A stretch of 64,000 nucleotides of DNA from Methylobacterium fujisawaense (GTDB lineage Bacteria; Pseudomonadota; Alphaproteobacteria; Rhizobiales; Beijerinckiaceae): the NCBI RefSeq assembly GCF_014138435.1, contig NZ_JACJIM010000002.1, positions 851,481 to 915,480 on the forward strand. The letters are read 5' to 3'. Made by a program: the position numbers and the translations under genes. Positions within the stretch are counted from its first letter, which is position 1. Every line of letters starts with the position of its first letter. Below, piece by piece: positions 52,526 to 61,207 of the stretch. The notes beneath the pieces are model-generated. The model did not search any database, was not told the DNA's origin, and saw only the letters and a program-made list of their open reading frames with translations.

Positions 52526-53383
52526 TCACGCGATCAGACCGCCCCCGCGCAGGGCGAGATAGAGGGCCGCCAGCACGGCGACCGCGAAGAATCCGTCGAG
52601 CCGGTCCATGACGCCACCATGGCCCGGGATGATCTTTCCGGAATCCTTCACGCCGTAATGGCGCTTGAGACCGGATTCGATCAGGTCCCCCGCCTGACTC
52701 AGGACGGAGGCGAGCGCGCTGACGCCTGCCACAACCGGCAGGGAGGCGGCGCTGGGCAGAGGCATCCCGGCAAGGTCGGCGACCACCGGGACCAGCGTCC
52801 CGGCCGCGACCGCGCCGACTAGGCCGCCGAGGGCCCCCGACCACGTCTTGTTGGGCGAGACCCGGGGCATCAGCTTCGGGCCGCCGATCTTCCGGCCGGC
52901 AAAATAGGCAGCAATGTCGGTGGACCAGACCACCGCAAACATCCAGGCCGGACCGACGAGACCGATGGCGGGATCGTCGCGCAGGGCCACGGGCACCGCC
53001 GCGATCGCCGCCGCGCCGAGCACACCGGCGAACGCGCGGAACCGGCCCCCAGGCGTCCGCGCCACCGTGGCGCAAGCCGCGGCGCCGAGTACAAGGACAG
53101 CGATGCAGGCCGGTGTCGGGGCACCGCCGCGCTGGCAGAGCAGCAGGGCGCCCAGCGTCGCAGCGCCCAATGCGATCAGAACCTCGCGGGGCTCGGTGCG
53201 GCTCATCACCATCCACTCGCCGAATCCGATGATGCCGGCGGCGAGCCAGATCCCCGCGAAGGGCCAGCCCCCATAGACGAGTGCGGCCAGCACGCCGGCC
53301 CCGAGCACGAGGCCCGAGGCGACGCGCAGCCACAGCTCGCGCCGTCCCGAGGGACGCGCGGCCGGTGCGGCGGCGGCGGTCAC
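52526..53383 (-). CDS. cdsA: Phosphatidate cytidylyltransferase
   Basis: Integral membrane enzyme making CDP-diacylglycerol from phosphatidate and CTP, the branch point of phospholipid synthesis. The 285-aa protein has about seven to eight helices and the complete C-terminal signature SGLKRHYGVKDSGKIIPGHG followed by GVMDRLDG, plus FAVVWSTDIAAYFAGRKIGG and VSPNKTWSGALGG. The start is GTG 53383, 20 bp after frr; longer in-frame readings extend over frr on the same strand and are not real. In most alphaproteobacteria uppS lies between frr and cdsA; here it does not. Confidence 0.95.
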   Translation of the reverse strand: MTAAAAPAARPSGRRELWLRVASGLVLGAGVLAALVYGGWPFAGIWLAAGIIGFGEWMVMSRTEPREVLIALGAATLGALLLCQRGGAPTPACIAVLVLGAAACATVARTPGGRFRAFAGVLGAAAIAAVPVALRDDPAIGLVGPAWMFAVVWSTDIAAYFAGRKIGGPKLMPRVSPNKTWSGALGGLVGAVAAGTLVPVVADLAGMPLPSAASLPVVAGVSALASVLSQAGDLIESGLKRHYGVKDSGKIIPGHGGVMDRLDGFFAVAVLAALYLALRGGGLIA

Positions 53384-53403
53384 GCGCGTCCCGTCCCTTC
53401 GCC

Positions 53404-53967
53404 TCAGACCTGCATGATCTCCTTCTCCTTGGAGGCCAGCACGCCGTCGATCTCGGCGATGAACTGGTCGGTCGCCTTCTGCACGTCGGCGGCCTGGCGC
53501 TTCTCGTCGTCCTCCGAGATGGCGCTGTCCTTCAAGAGCTTCTTCAGATGGTCGAGGCCGTCCCGGCGGACGTGGCGCACGGCGACGCGGGCCTCCTCGG
53601 TGTACTTGTGGGCGACCTTGACCATCTCCTTGCGGCGCTGCTCGTTCATCTCGGGGATGCGGAGCCGGATAGTCTGCCCCTCGGTCTGCGGGTTGAGTCC
53701 GAGATCGGATTCGCGGATCGCCTTCTCGACGGCGGTGACCATGCTGCGGTCCCAGACCGAGATCGACAGGAGCCGAGGCTCCGGCACGCTGACGGTGGCG
53801 ACCTGCGCCATCGGCATCATCGATCCGTAGGCATCCACCTGGATCGGATCCAGAAGCGACGGCGTAGCGCGCCCGGTGCGCAGCGAGCCGAGATCCTTCG
53901 AGAGCGAGGACACGGCGCCCTGCATCCGGCGCTTGAGGTCGTTGAGATCGAATTCCGGTGTGGCCAT
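53404..53967 (-). CDS. frr: Ribosome recycling factor
   Basis: Splits the post-termination ribosome together with EF-G. The 187-aa protein has the typical three-helix-bundle blocks [97 protein letters not shown] and the terminal SKEKEIMQV. It lies 115 bp after pyrH, with a hairpin in that gap, and 20 bp before cdsA. Confidence 0.97.
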   Translation of the reverse strand: MATPEFDLNDLKRRMQGAVSSLSKDLGSLRTGRATPSLLDPIQVDAYGSMMPMAQVATVSVPEPRLLSISVWDRSMVTAVEKAIRESDLGLNPQTEGQTIRLRIPEMNEQRRKEMVKVAHKYTEEARVAVRHVRRDGLDHLKKLLKDSAISEDDEKRQAADVQKATDQFIAEIDGVLASKEKEIMQV

Positions 53968-54058
53968 GGTGGTCGTCCCGAGACGTCTGACGGTATCTTG
54001 AGCCCGGCGCGGGCAATCGCGGCCTCAATGGACGAATTTTTTCAGGGCCGCAAACGGT

Positions 54059-54079
54059 CGCGGCGGCATCACCGCCGCG
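54059..54079 (-). terminator. Hairpin in the pyrH-frr gap
   Basis: CGCGGCGG (54059-54066) and CCGCCGCG (54072-54079) form a perfect 8-bp stem with a 5-nt loop, starting 3 bp past the pyrH stop. On the transcribed strand it is followed by ACCGTTTGCGG, a poor U-tract, so partial termination or mRNA protection is more likely than a full stop. Confidence 0.4.
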
Positions 54080-54082
54080 TCG

Positions 54083-54805
54083 TCAGGGCGCCACGAGGGT
54101 CGAGGGGGCCTCGCCCGACAGGATGCCGGCAATCGAGCTCGGCGGATGGAGCGATCCGACGAGGATCGACAGCCGGCTCTCCCGGGCCAGCGCGAAGGCC
54201 GCCGTGTCCATCACCTTGAGATCGCGGGCGATGGCCTCGTCATGGGTGATGCGGTCGTAGCGGGTCGCGCTCGGATCCTTCTTGGGATCGGCCGTGTAAA
54301 CGCCGTCGACCTGCGTCGCCTTCAGAACCGCGTCGCAGCGCAATTCGGCGGCGCGCAGGACGGCGGCGGTGTCGGTGGTGAAGAACGGGTTCCCGGTGCC
54401 GCCCGCGAGGACGACCACCTGCCCCTTGTCGAGGTGGTGCAAGGCCGGCTGGCGGGCGTAGGTCTCGCAGATGGTCGGCATCGACACCGCCGACATGGTG
54501 CGGGCCTGGACGCCCGCGGCGTTCAGGGCGGTCTCGATAGCCAGGGAATTCATGACGGTGGCCATCATCCCCAGCGAATCCCCGGTGGCCCGGTCGATCC
54601 AGCCGGCCGCCGAGATCCGCGCTCCGCGGATCATGTTGCCGCCGCCGACCACGATGGCGATCTCGGCGCCGGCCTCAATGGTACGGGCGATGTCCTCGGC
54701 GAGCCCCGCCAGGGTCGGCGGATGCAACCAGTACCCGTCAGGGGCTGCGAGAGCCTCGCCCGATAGCTTCAGCAATATCCGGCGAAACGGCGTCGTATCC
54801 GGCAT
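54083..54805 (-). CDS. pyrH: UMP kinase
   Basis: Amino-acid-kinase-fold enzyme phosphorylating UMP to UDP. The 240-aa protein has RILLKLSGEALAA at the start, IAIVVGGGNMIRGARIS, the regulatory/UMP-binding RATGDSLGMMATVMNSLAIE, VVLAGGTGNPFFTTDTAAVL and DAVLKATQVDGVYTADPKKD. The family GNIFRG appears as GNMIRG. ATG 54805 gives MPDTTPFRRILL, the normal N-terminus; ATG 54823 would add MEPGNP. It belongs to the conserved rpsB-tsf-pyrH-frr series but a 450-bp stretch with terminators and a small ORF separates it from tsf. Confidence 0.95.
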   Translation of the reverse strand: MPDTTPFRRILLKLSGEALAAPDGYWLHPPTLAGLAEDIARTIEAGAEIAIVVGGGNMIRGARISAAGWIDRATGDSLGMMATVMNSLAIETALNAAGVQARTMSAVSMPTICETYARQPALHHLDKGQVVVLAGGTGNPFFTTDTAAVLRAAELRCDAVLKATQVDGVYTADPKKDPSATRYDRITHDEAIARDLKVMDTAAFALARESRLSILVGSLHPPSSIAGILSGEAPSTLVAP

Positions 54806-54964
54806 CGGGTTTCCCGGCTCCATCCCGCGTCGCGCAAACCGGGAGGCTTCTACGTCAGGCGCGGGAGTTCCGTCGAGGGGTTCGGGCCGATCCGGCGGGG
54901 CACATCGGTCGAATCATACGGGAGAGATGGCCCAATCCCGGGAGGACCATCCGTCAACGAGCGA

Positions 54965-54997
54965 GGCGCCGGCCTGATCGTGGATCAGGCCGGCGCC
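54965..54997. terminator. Perfect 15-bp hairpin after the 32-aa ORF
   Basis: GGCGCCGGCCTGATC (54965-54979) and GATCAGGCCGGCGCC (54983-54997) form a perfect stem with a 3-nt loop, 6 bp past the small ORF stop. On the plus strand CGGTTTTC follows; on the minus strand the following bases are not U-rich. It may act as a bidirectional transcript end before pyrH. Confidence 0.55.
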
Positions 54998-55003
54998 CGG
55001 TTT

Positions 55004-55102
55004 TCAGCTGCCGGTCAGGACGCCGACGGCGCCGAGAACGGTCATAACGAGACCTGAGGCGAACACGCCGATCATCAGGTAGGAGAAGGGTTTCAAAGGC
55101 AT
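55004..55102 (-). CDS. 32-aa single-span membrane protein
   Basis: ATG 55102 to TGA 55004-55006 encodes 32 residues: MPLKPFSYLMIGVFASGLVM followed by TVLGAVGVLTGS. The core from residue 7 to 29 is one membrane helix with small residues (G, A, S) on one side; the short N-terminal end has one lysine, predicting a cytoplasmic N-terminus. Codons are normal GC-rich ones and a strong hairpin follows the stop. No obvious ribosome site precedes the ATG, which lowers confidence. It lies between the tsf terminator and pyrH, where short membrane peptides are easily missed by gene finders. Function unknown; no family recognised. Confidence 0.5.
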   Translation of the reverse strand: MPLKPFSYLMIGVFASGLVMTVLGAVGVLTGS

Positions 55103-55189
55103 GGGCACGACATAGCGCAGCGCCGCGAAACGGCGTGTGCGCCGCAACACGGTCCGGCGTGGAACGCTTTGGCGCGCCCGAAAATGCGA

Positions 55190-55219
55190 AGCCCCGCCCG
55201 GCTCGCGCCGGACGGGGCT
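55190..55219 (-). terminator. Intrinsic terminator of tsf
   Basis: On the transcribed strand, AGCCCCGTCCGGC (55219-55207) pairs with GCCGGGCGGGGCT (55202-55190) with one mismatch and a 4-nt loop. It is followed by TCGCATTTTC, a short U-tract. It lies 43 bp after the tsf stop and should end the rpsB-tsf transcript. Confidence 0.7.
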
Positions 55220-55262
55220 CGTCTCTCTGCGGCCCGGCGCGCCGGGCGATCGCGGACGATGA

Positions 55263-56189
55263 TCAGGCGCGGCCGGCCTGCTGGGCGACCTCGGTGGCGA
55301 AGTCCGGCCCCTCCTCCTTCTCGATGCCCTCGCCGAGGGCGTAGCGCACGAAGCCCGTCAGGGTGACCGGACCACCGACCTTCGAGCCGGCCTCCTTGAG
55401 GACCTGGCTCACCGTCTTCGAGCCGTCGTGCACGAAGGGCTGCTCCAGGAGGGTGACCTCCTTGTAGTAGCTCTTCAGGCCGCTCTCGATGATCTTGGCG
55501 AGCACGTGGTCCGGCTTGCCGGCGTTCTTCTCGCGCAGGATGTTCGACTCGCGCTCCACCGTGGCGGTGTCGACGCCCGAGGCGTCGAGCGCCACCGGGT
55601 TGGTCGCCGCGACATGCATGGCGATCTGGCGACCGAGGGCCGAGAGCGCCTCGACGTCGCCCTCGGACTCGAGAGCCACGAGCACGCCGATCTTGCCGAG
55701 TCCCTCGGAGATCTGGTTGTGCACGTAGGAGGCGATCACGCCCTTCTTGACCTCGAGCTTGGCCACGCGCCGCAGGTTCATGTTCTCGCCGATCGTGGCG
55801 ATCAGGTTCTGCAGCTTCTCGGAGACGGTCTCGGTGGCGCCCGGGAAGTGAGCGGCCTGCAGACCCTCCAGCGTGCCGTCGGTGTTGAGCGCGATCTTGG
55901 CGGCCTCGCGGACGAAGGCCTGGAAGGCGTCGTTGCGGGCGACGAAGTCGGTCTCGGAGTTCACCTCGACCACGGCGGCGTGGTGGCCGGCGGACTCGAC
56001 GGCCACGAGGCCCTCGGCGGCGACGCGGCCGGCCTTCTTGGCGGCCTTGGCGAGACCCTTCTTGCGCAGCCAGTCGACGGCGGCCTCGATGTCGCCCTGC
56101 GTCTCGTTGAGCGCGCCCTTGCAGTCCATCATGCCGGCGCCGGTCTTCTCCCGGAGCTCCTTCACCATCGCGGCGGTGATGTTGGCCAT
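55263..56189 (-). CDS. tsf: Translation elongation factor Ts
   Basis: Nucleotide-exchange factor for EF-Tu. The 308-aa protein has the N-terminal UBA-like domain [40 protein letters not shown], then [20 protein letters not shown], the core [13 protein letters not shown] and [18 protein letters not shown] 56189 is the standard start. It is 118 bp after rpsB and followed by an intrinsic terminator. The C-terminal extension ([18 protein letters not shown]) is normal for rhizobial-type EF-Ts. Confidence 0.97.
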   Translation of the reverse strand: MANITAAMVKELREKTGAGMMDCKGALNETQGDIEAAVDWLRKKGLAKAAKKAGRVAAEGLVAVESAGHHAAVVEVNSETDFVARNDAFQAFVREAAKIALNTDGTLEGLQAAHFPGATETVSEKLQNLIATIGENMNLRRVAKLEVKKGVIASYVHNQISEGLGKIGVLVALESEGDVEALSALGRQIAMHVAATNPVALDASGVDTATVERESNILREKNAGKPDHVLAKIIESGLKSYYKEVTLLEQPFVHDGSKTVSQVLKEAGSKVGGPVTLTGFVRYALGEGIEKEEGPDFATEVAQQAGRA

Positions 56190-56307
56190 GGCGGTCCCTT
56201 TCGTGTGGTCTGGATGCGAGAGGCCCGGCGCGCGGGTGAGCGGCCGGGCCCGGTATGCCTGGAACCGCGACGGCCCGATGACGGTGCCGCCGCGGAGTCC
56301 CGATGGA

Positions 56308-57375
56308 TCAGGCTGCGGCGGCGGCCTCGACGAAGCCACGGGCCTGCGAGACCCACGAATCGCGGTCGATGCGGCCGTTGAGCTTCAGGTCGGCGTCGAC
56401 CTTGGCAACGTCCTCGGGGGTCATCGCGGCGAGCTGCCAGTAGTGGTAGATGCCGGCGTCGTTCAGCTTCTGGACGATCTGCGGGCCGGCGCCGTTGAGC
56501 TTGGTCAGGTCGTCCGGCGCGCCGCGCGGGGCGGCGAGCAGCTCGAAATGCTCGGTCGACTCGGCGAGCATCGCCACGTCGGCCGGATCGAGGGCGTCGG
56601 ACTCGACCGTGACGGCCGCGTCGTCGTTGGCCGGCAGCTCCTCGGCCATCGGCTCCTCGGAGGCGCCGAGATCCATGCCCGACGAGCCCTGGGCGCGCGA
56701 GATGCCGTCGATGGCGGCCTTGGCGATCAGGTCGCAGTAGAGCGCGATGGCGCGGCCCGCATCGTCGTTGGCCGGGACGATGTAGCTGATGCCGTCCGGG
56801 TTGCAGTTCGTGTCGACGATGGCGGCCACCGGGATGCCGAGGCGGTTCGCCTCCTTGATCGCCAGCTGCTCCTTGTTGGTGTCGATCACGAACAGCAGGT
56901 CGGGGACGCCGCCCATGTCCTTGATGCCGCCGAGCGCCTTCTCGAGCTTCTCCTTCTCGCGGGAGAGCATCAGGCGCTCCTTCTTGGTCAGGCCCGGGCC
57001 GCCGGTCTCCAGCGTCTCGGTGACCTTGCGCAGGCGCGAGATCGAACCCGAGATCGTCTTCCAGTTGGTGAGCATGCCGCCCAGCCAGCGGGAGTTGACA
57101 TAGTACTGGGCCGAGCGCTTGGCCGCCTCGGCGATCGTGTCGGCCGCCTGACGCTTGGTGCCGACGAACAGCACGCGGCCGCCCTTGGCGACGGTGTCGC
57201 TCACCGCCTGCAGCGCCTGGTGCATCGCCGGCACGGTCTGGGCCAGATCGATGATGTGGATGTTGTTGCGCGTTCCGAAGATGTAGGGCTGCATCTTCGG
57301 GTTCCAGCGGTGCGCCTGGTGACCGAAATGCGCCCCCGCCTCGAGGAGCTGACGCATAGAGAAATCGACGGCCAT
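56308..57375 (-). CDS. rpsB: Ribosomal protein uS2 with C-terminal extension
   Basis: Small-subunit ribosomal protein S2. Residues 1-245 carry the family blocks [97 protein letters not shown] and [20 protein letters not shown]. The protein continues to 355 aa: an acidic linker (about 255-300) and a terminal domain ([20 protein letters not shown], then [20 protein letters not shown]) that looks like a helix-hairpin-helix DNA/RNA-binding fold. Such extended S2 proteins are known in some alphaproteobacteria. A 265-bp gap upstream should hold the promoter and any S2 autoregulatory leader; I cannot define one by eye. Confidence 0.96.
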   Translation of the reverse strand: MAVDFSMRQLLEAGAHFGHQAHRWNPKMQPYIFGTRNNIHIIDLAQTVPAMHQALQAVSDTVAKGGRVLFVGTKRQAADTIAEAAKRSAQYYVNSRWLGGMLTNWKTISGSISRLRKVTETLETGGPGLTKKERLMLSREKEKLEKALGGIKDMGGVPDLLFVIDTNKEQLAIKEANRLGIPVAAIVDTNCNPDGISYIVPANDDAGRAIALYCDLIAKAAIDGISRAQGSSGMDLGASEEPMAEELPANDDAAVTVESDALDPADVAMLAESTEHFELLAAPRGAPDDLTKLNGAGPQIVQKLNDAGIYHYWQLAAMTPEDVAKVDADLKLNGRIDRDSWVSQARGFVEAAAAA

Positions 57376-57640
57376 GTCTGTGTACTCTCCGGTTATATCC
57401 GCCGCGGAGGGATGCGGCCGGCCGAGATCTCGGACGACCACCGGAAACGCCTCATTCAGGCATGAGGCCGGCTCCGCGTGTGGGATGGGCCGGCGCTTAG
57501 CAGAGGCCGGGTGCGAAGGCAAGGCGCGGAACGGGGCCCGCGCGATCGGCATCCAGGCCCCCGCCGTCGTCGGCGCAATCGTCAGTCTTGCGTCAATCTT
57601 GCCCGGTCGCCGCGCTGGTCGCCCTCGAACACGGGACGGC

Positions 57641-58381
57641 TCACGCAGCCGCAAACACCGCCGCCACGTCCCCGGCGGTCATCACCCGGTAATCCCCCGC
57701 CGCCAGATCCGCCGGCAGGTCAAGGCCGCCGACCCGATCCCGGTGCAGGGCCGTGACGTGGTAGCCGATGGCGGCGAACATCCGGCGGACCTGATGGTAG
57801 CGGCCCTCCGTCAGCGTCACCGCGCAATGCGTGGCATCGGCGACGTCGAGGTGCACCGGCAGCAGCGGGCGGTCCTCACCCTCGAGCATCAGCGTGCCGG
57901 CGGCGAAGACCGCCGCCTCCCCGCCGCTCAGCGGCCGGTCGAGGGTGACACGGTAGCGCTTGGCCACCTGCGCCTTCGGGCTGATGATCCGGTGCAGCAG
58001 AGCGCCATCGTCGGTCAGCAGCAGGAGACCCGAGGTCTCCTTGTCGAGCCGCCCGACGGTCGAGAGCGGCGGGTCACGGCGGCGCCAGCGCTCCGGCAGA
58101 AGCCCGTAGACCAGCGGACCGGCCTCCTTGTGCGAGCAGGTCACGCCGAGCGGCTTGTGCAGCATCAGACACAGGCCGGGCAGCGGATCGACGGGCGCGC
58201 CGTCGATCGTCAGCCGGTCCGGCAGATCCGGGTCGAGGGCGATCCGGTCGCCGGCATCGACCAGATCCGCGCCATCGAGGCGGATCGCGCCGGCGCGGGC
58301 GAGGGTCTGGATCTCGCGGCGCGAGCCGTAGCCGAGATTGGCGAGGAGCTTGTCGAGCCGGACGGACTTGGCTGCGCTCAC
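57641..58381 (-). CDS. 16S/23S rRNA pseudouridine synthase, RsuA/RluB/E/F family
   Basis: A 246-aa enzyme converting uridine to pseudouridine in rRNA. The N-terminal S4-like RNA-binding domain ([20 protein letters not shown]) is followed by the catalytic domain with [12 protein letters not shown], the aspartate motif [34 protein letters not shown] and [20 protein letters not shown]. The RsuA subtype (16S U516) is favoured by the overall wording ('[12 protein letters not shown]', 'CSHK'), but RluE/F are not excluded. The GTG start at 58381 overlaps the stop of the upstream methyltransferase gene (GTGA), so both rRNA-modifying enzymes are likely co-translated. Confidence 0.9.
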   Translation of the reverse strand: MSAAKSVRLDKLLANLGYGSRREIQTLARAGAIRLDGADLVDAGDRIALDPDLPDRLTIDGAPVDPLPGLCLMLHKPLGVTCSHKEAGPLVYGLLPERWRRRDPPLSTVGRLDKETSGLLLLTDDGALLHRIISPKAQVAKRYRVTLDRPLSGGEAAVFAAGTLMLEGEDRPLLPVHLDVADATHCAVTLTEGRYHQVRRMFAAIGYHVTALHRDRVGGLDLPADLAAGDYRVMTAGDVAAVFAAA

Positions 58382-59283
58382 CGGCGCGCCTCGTAGACGC
58401 GGAAGCCGTTCGCCTGCACGGCAACGGAGACGCTCCGGAACGCCGCGCGCAGGGGCGCCTCGTAAGGCAGATGCGCGTTGGCCACGAGCCAGAGCGTGCC
58501 GCCCGGCCGCAGAACCTCGGATGCCCGGGCGATGAATGCGCGGCCGAGGGACGGGTCCTCGGTTCCGGCCTCGTGAAACGGCGGATTGGTGACGATGAAG
58601 TCGAGCTGGTCCGGTACCACGCCGGGCGTCCGGACATCCGCCCAGTGGATCGTGGCCCGCGGGTCGGCGACGTTGCGCCGGGCCATCTCGACGGCCCGGC
58701 GGTCGATCTCCACCAGCGTCAGGGCGGTGACCGCGTCCGAGCCCAGCACCGCTCGGGACAGGATCCCGAGGCCGCAGCCGAAATCGGCGCCGCGGCCCTT
58801 GAAGGCCGGCAGATTCGCCAGGAGCAGCGCCGTGCCGGCATCCAGCCGGTCCCACGAGAAGATTCCGGGCTGCGTGCACAGGGCGAGGTTGTCGACATGG
58901 CGCGGACCGCCCTCGTCGATCGCCTCGGCGAGGCCAGCCGGCTCTGTCGGGCGCTCCGCCGTGCAGATCCGGTGATGCCGGCGCGGCTGGTCTGCGGCGG
59001 CGCAGCCGAAGGTCGTGAGTTCCTTGGCGAGACGGGTGCCGCCCCGGTCTTTCGGGGCCAGGGCGACCATGCGCCCGCCCGGCCCGAGGGCGCGCAGCAC
59101 CTGGGCCAGCACGTAGCGCCGCTCGACCGTTCCGGGCGGCGCGAGCACCGTGGCCGCGTCGAGGCTGTTCTCGGACAGATCCTCCAGCCGTGCGGCGCCG
59201 GGGATCATGGGGGAAAGCTGGACGGCGTCGCCGGGAACCTCAGCGAGGTCGGCCGGCGGCAGGCCGTAGACGGCATGGCGCAT
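58378..59283 (-). CDS. Class I methyltransferase, RsmC-like (16S rRNA guanine N2)
   Basis: A 301-aa protein with a degenerate N-terminal domain and a C-terminal SAM-dependent methyltransferase domain: GADFGCGLGILSRAVLGSDA (SAM motif I, about residues 168-187), LVEIDRRAVEMARRN, and DFIVTNPPFHEAG with the NPPF catalytic motif of N2-guanine methyltransferases. This two-domain layout is that of RsmC/RsmD-type rRNA methyltransferases. ATG 59283 begins MRHAVYGLPPADLAEV; earlier readings add Arg/Ser-rich residues. It is coupled by a 4-nt overlap to a pseudouridine synthase gene, which supports an rRNA target. Confidence 0.85.
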   Translation of the reverse strand: MRHAVYGLPPADLAEVPGDAVQLSPMIPGAARLEDLSENSLDAATVLAPPGTVERRYVLAQVLRALGPGGRMVALAPKDRGGTRLAKELTTFGCAAADQPRRHHRICTAERPTEPAGLAEAIDEGGPRHVDNLALCTQPGIFSWDRLDAGTALLLANLPAFKGRGADFGCGLGILSRAVLGSDAVTALTLVEIDRRAVEMARRNVADPRATIHWADVRTPGVVPDQLDFIVTNPPFHEAGTEDPSLGRAFIARASEVLRPGGTLWLVANAHLPYEAPLRAAFRSVSVAVQANGFRVYEARR

Positions 59284-59432
59284 GAACGGTTCGGGATCTG
59301 GAGAGCCAACGCCGGAACGCGAATCCGCGGCGGAGCGGGGCAAGCCCGCGCCCGACTCGGTTCATCCGGGGGAACACCGCGTTTATACCGGAACCGGCCG
59401 GGAAGCCCAGCCTCCCGGGCGCGGCCCCGTCG

Positions 59433-60431
59433 TCAGCCGCGCGGGAATTCGAGGCCCATCTCGCGGTAGCGGGCCGGATCGTCGGCCCAGTTCTCCCGCA
59501 CCTTCACGTGCAGGAACAGGTGGACCTTGGCGTCGGCCGCCTCGGCGATCTCGACGCGGGCCGCCTGCCCGATCGACCGGATGGTCTGGCCGCCCTTGCC
59601 GAGCACGATGGAGCGCTGGCTCTCCCGCTCGACGAAGATCGTCTGCTCGATCCGAACCGACCCGTCGGGCCGGATCTGCCACTGGTCGGTTTCCACCGTC
59701 GAGCGATAGGGCAGTTCCTCGTGAAGCCGGTCGTAGATCTTCTCGCGGGTGATCTCGGCGGCGAGCATGCGCAGCGGCGCGTCCGAGACCTGATCCTCCG
59801 GATAGAGCCAGGGGCCCGGCGGCATCCGGGCCGCGAGGGCGCGGCGCAGATCGTCCACGCCGTCGCCGTTCAGCGCCGAGATCATGAAGGTCTCGGCGAA
59901 GGGCGCCGCGGCGTTGAGCTTGGCGGCGAGGTCGAGCAGGCGCTCGCGCGGGATCAGGTCGATCTTGTTGAGGATCAGCAGCTTCTCGCGCTTCACCTCG
60001 CCGAGCCGCCCGAGCACGGCCTCCACCTCCGCATCGACGCCCTTGCGCGCATCGACCAGCAGGCAGACCGCGTCGGCATCGGCGGCGCCGCTCCAGGCCG
60101 AATGCACCATCGCCCGGTCGAGGCGGCGCTTGGGCGCGAAGATGCCGGGGGTGTCGACGAGCACGACCTGGGCCGAGCCCTCGATGAGGATGCCCCGCAC
60201 CAGCGCCCGGGTCGTCTGCACCTTCCGGGAGACGATCGAGACCTTGGTACCGACGAGGTTGTTGAGCAGGGTCGACTTGCCGGCATTCGGCACGCCGATC
60301 AGCGCGACGAATCCGGCCCGGGCGTCGGCGGGCGTGCCCGGGAGCATGGACGGATCGCGCGCGGGCTCCTGGCCCGGCATGGCGCCGGGGCCGTCCTGCG
60401 CGTCGTGATCGTCCGGTTCGTGCGTGTTCAT
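59433..60431 (-). CDS. era: GTPase Era
   Basis: Ribosome-assembly GTPase binding the 16S rRNA 3' end. The 332-aa protein has G1 GVPNAGKSTLLN, the switch region SRKVQTTRALVRG, G3 DTPGIF, G4 NKID, G5 SALNG, and the C-terminal KH domain with VERESQRSIVLGKGGQTIRS. An acidic/Pro-rich N-terminal extension of about 38 residues precedes the G domain. The ATG at 60431 overlaps the rnc stop by 4 nt (ATGA), giving the conserved lepB-rnc-era order. Confidence 0.97.
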   Translation of the reverse strand: MNTHEPDDHDAQDGPGAMPGQEPARDPSMLPGTPADARAGFVALIGVPNAGKSTLLNNLVGTKVSIVSRKVQTTRALVRGILIEGSAQVVLVDTPGIFAPKRRLDRAMVHSAWSGAADADAVCLLVDARKGVDAEVEAVLGRLGEVKREKLLILNKIDLIPRERLLDLAAKLNAAAPFAETFMISALNGDGVDDLRRALAARMPPGPWLYPEDQVSDAPLRMLAAEITREKIYDRLHEELPYRSTVETDQWQIRPDGSVRIEQTIFVERESQRSIVLGKGGQTIRSIGQAARVEIAEAADAKVHLFLHVKVRENWADDPARYREMGLEFPRG

Positions 60432-61207
60432 GCTGTCTCCGTCGGCCCCGCATCCGCGGAGGCTCCGATTCCCTCTCGCTCCATCAGCGCCCGGGCGGCG
60501 GCCTGCTCGGCGATCCGCTTCGAGGTGCCGTCGCCGAGGCCGGGCTCGAGGCCCTCGACCTGGACGGCGATGCGGAACCGGGGCGCGTGGTCGGGACCCG
60601 TGCGTTCGACCACCGCATAGGTGGGGATCGGCAGGCTGCGGCCCATGGCCCATTCTTGCAAGGCCGATTTGGCGTCACGGCCCCGTGCCGCAGCCGTCGG
60701 CTCGCCCGGGCGGAAATGCGCCTCGACCACCGCCCGGGCGGCGTCGAAGCCGGCGTCGAGGTAGATCGCCCCCAGGATCGCCTCGCAGACGTCGGCGAGG
60801 ATCGTCTGATTGCGCCGGCCGCCACCCATCACCTCGCCCTGGCCGAGGATCAGGTGCGGTCCGACCTCCCAGGACGCGGCCACAACCGCGCAGGTCTCAC
60901 GCCGGACCAGAGCGGCGAGCCGCCGGGAGAGATCGCCCTCGTCGGCCTCCGGAAAGGCGCCGTAAAGGCGATCGGCGACCGCGAGCCCGAGCACCCGGTC
61001 GCCGAGGAATTCCAGGCGCTGGTAGCTGCCGCCCCGACCGCTGGATTTGCTGGTATGGGTCAGGGCACGGGTGAGCAGGTCCTGATCGGCGAAGCTGTGC
61101 CCGATCCGCTCCTCGAGCGCGCTCAGGGGCGGCCGCGGCTTGTGGGCCCGACGGGATCGGGCGTTGGCCCGGGGCTGCGCGGCGTCGTCCAAGTCCGGAC
61201 CGGTCAA
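60428..61207 (-). CDS. rnc: Ribonuclease III
   Basis: Double-strand-specific RNase processing rRNA and mRNAs. The 259-aa protein has the catalytic signature RLEFLGDRVLGLAVADRLY, EGDLSRRLAALVRRETCA, NQTILADVCEAILGAIYLD (second acidic site) and a C-terminal dsRNA-binding domain (DAKSALQEWAMGRSLPIPTY ... ISKRIAEQAAARALM-like). TTG 61207 is chosen: it overlaps the lepB stop as TTGA and matches the style of this cluster; about 30 residues then precede the conserved domain. Other internal starts would cut into that non-conserved leader only. Confidence 0.95.
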   Translation of the reverse strand: MTGPDLDDAAQPRANARSRRAHKPRPPLSALEERIGHSFADQDLLTRALTHTSKSSGRGGSYQRLEFLGDRVLGLAVADRLYGAFPEADEGDLSRRLAALVRRETCAVVAASWEVGPHLILGQGEVMGGGRRNQTILADVCEAILGAIYLDAGFDAARAVVEAHFRPGEPTAAARGRDAKSALQEWAMGRSLPIPTYAVVERTGPDHAPRFRIAVQVEGLEPGLGDGTSKRIAEQAAARALMEREGIGASADAGPTETA

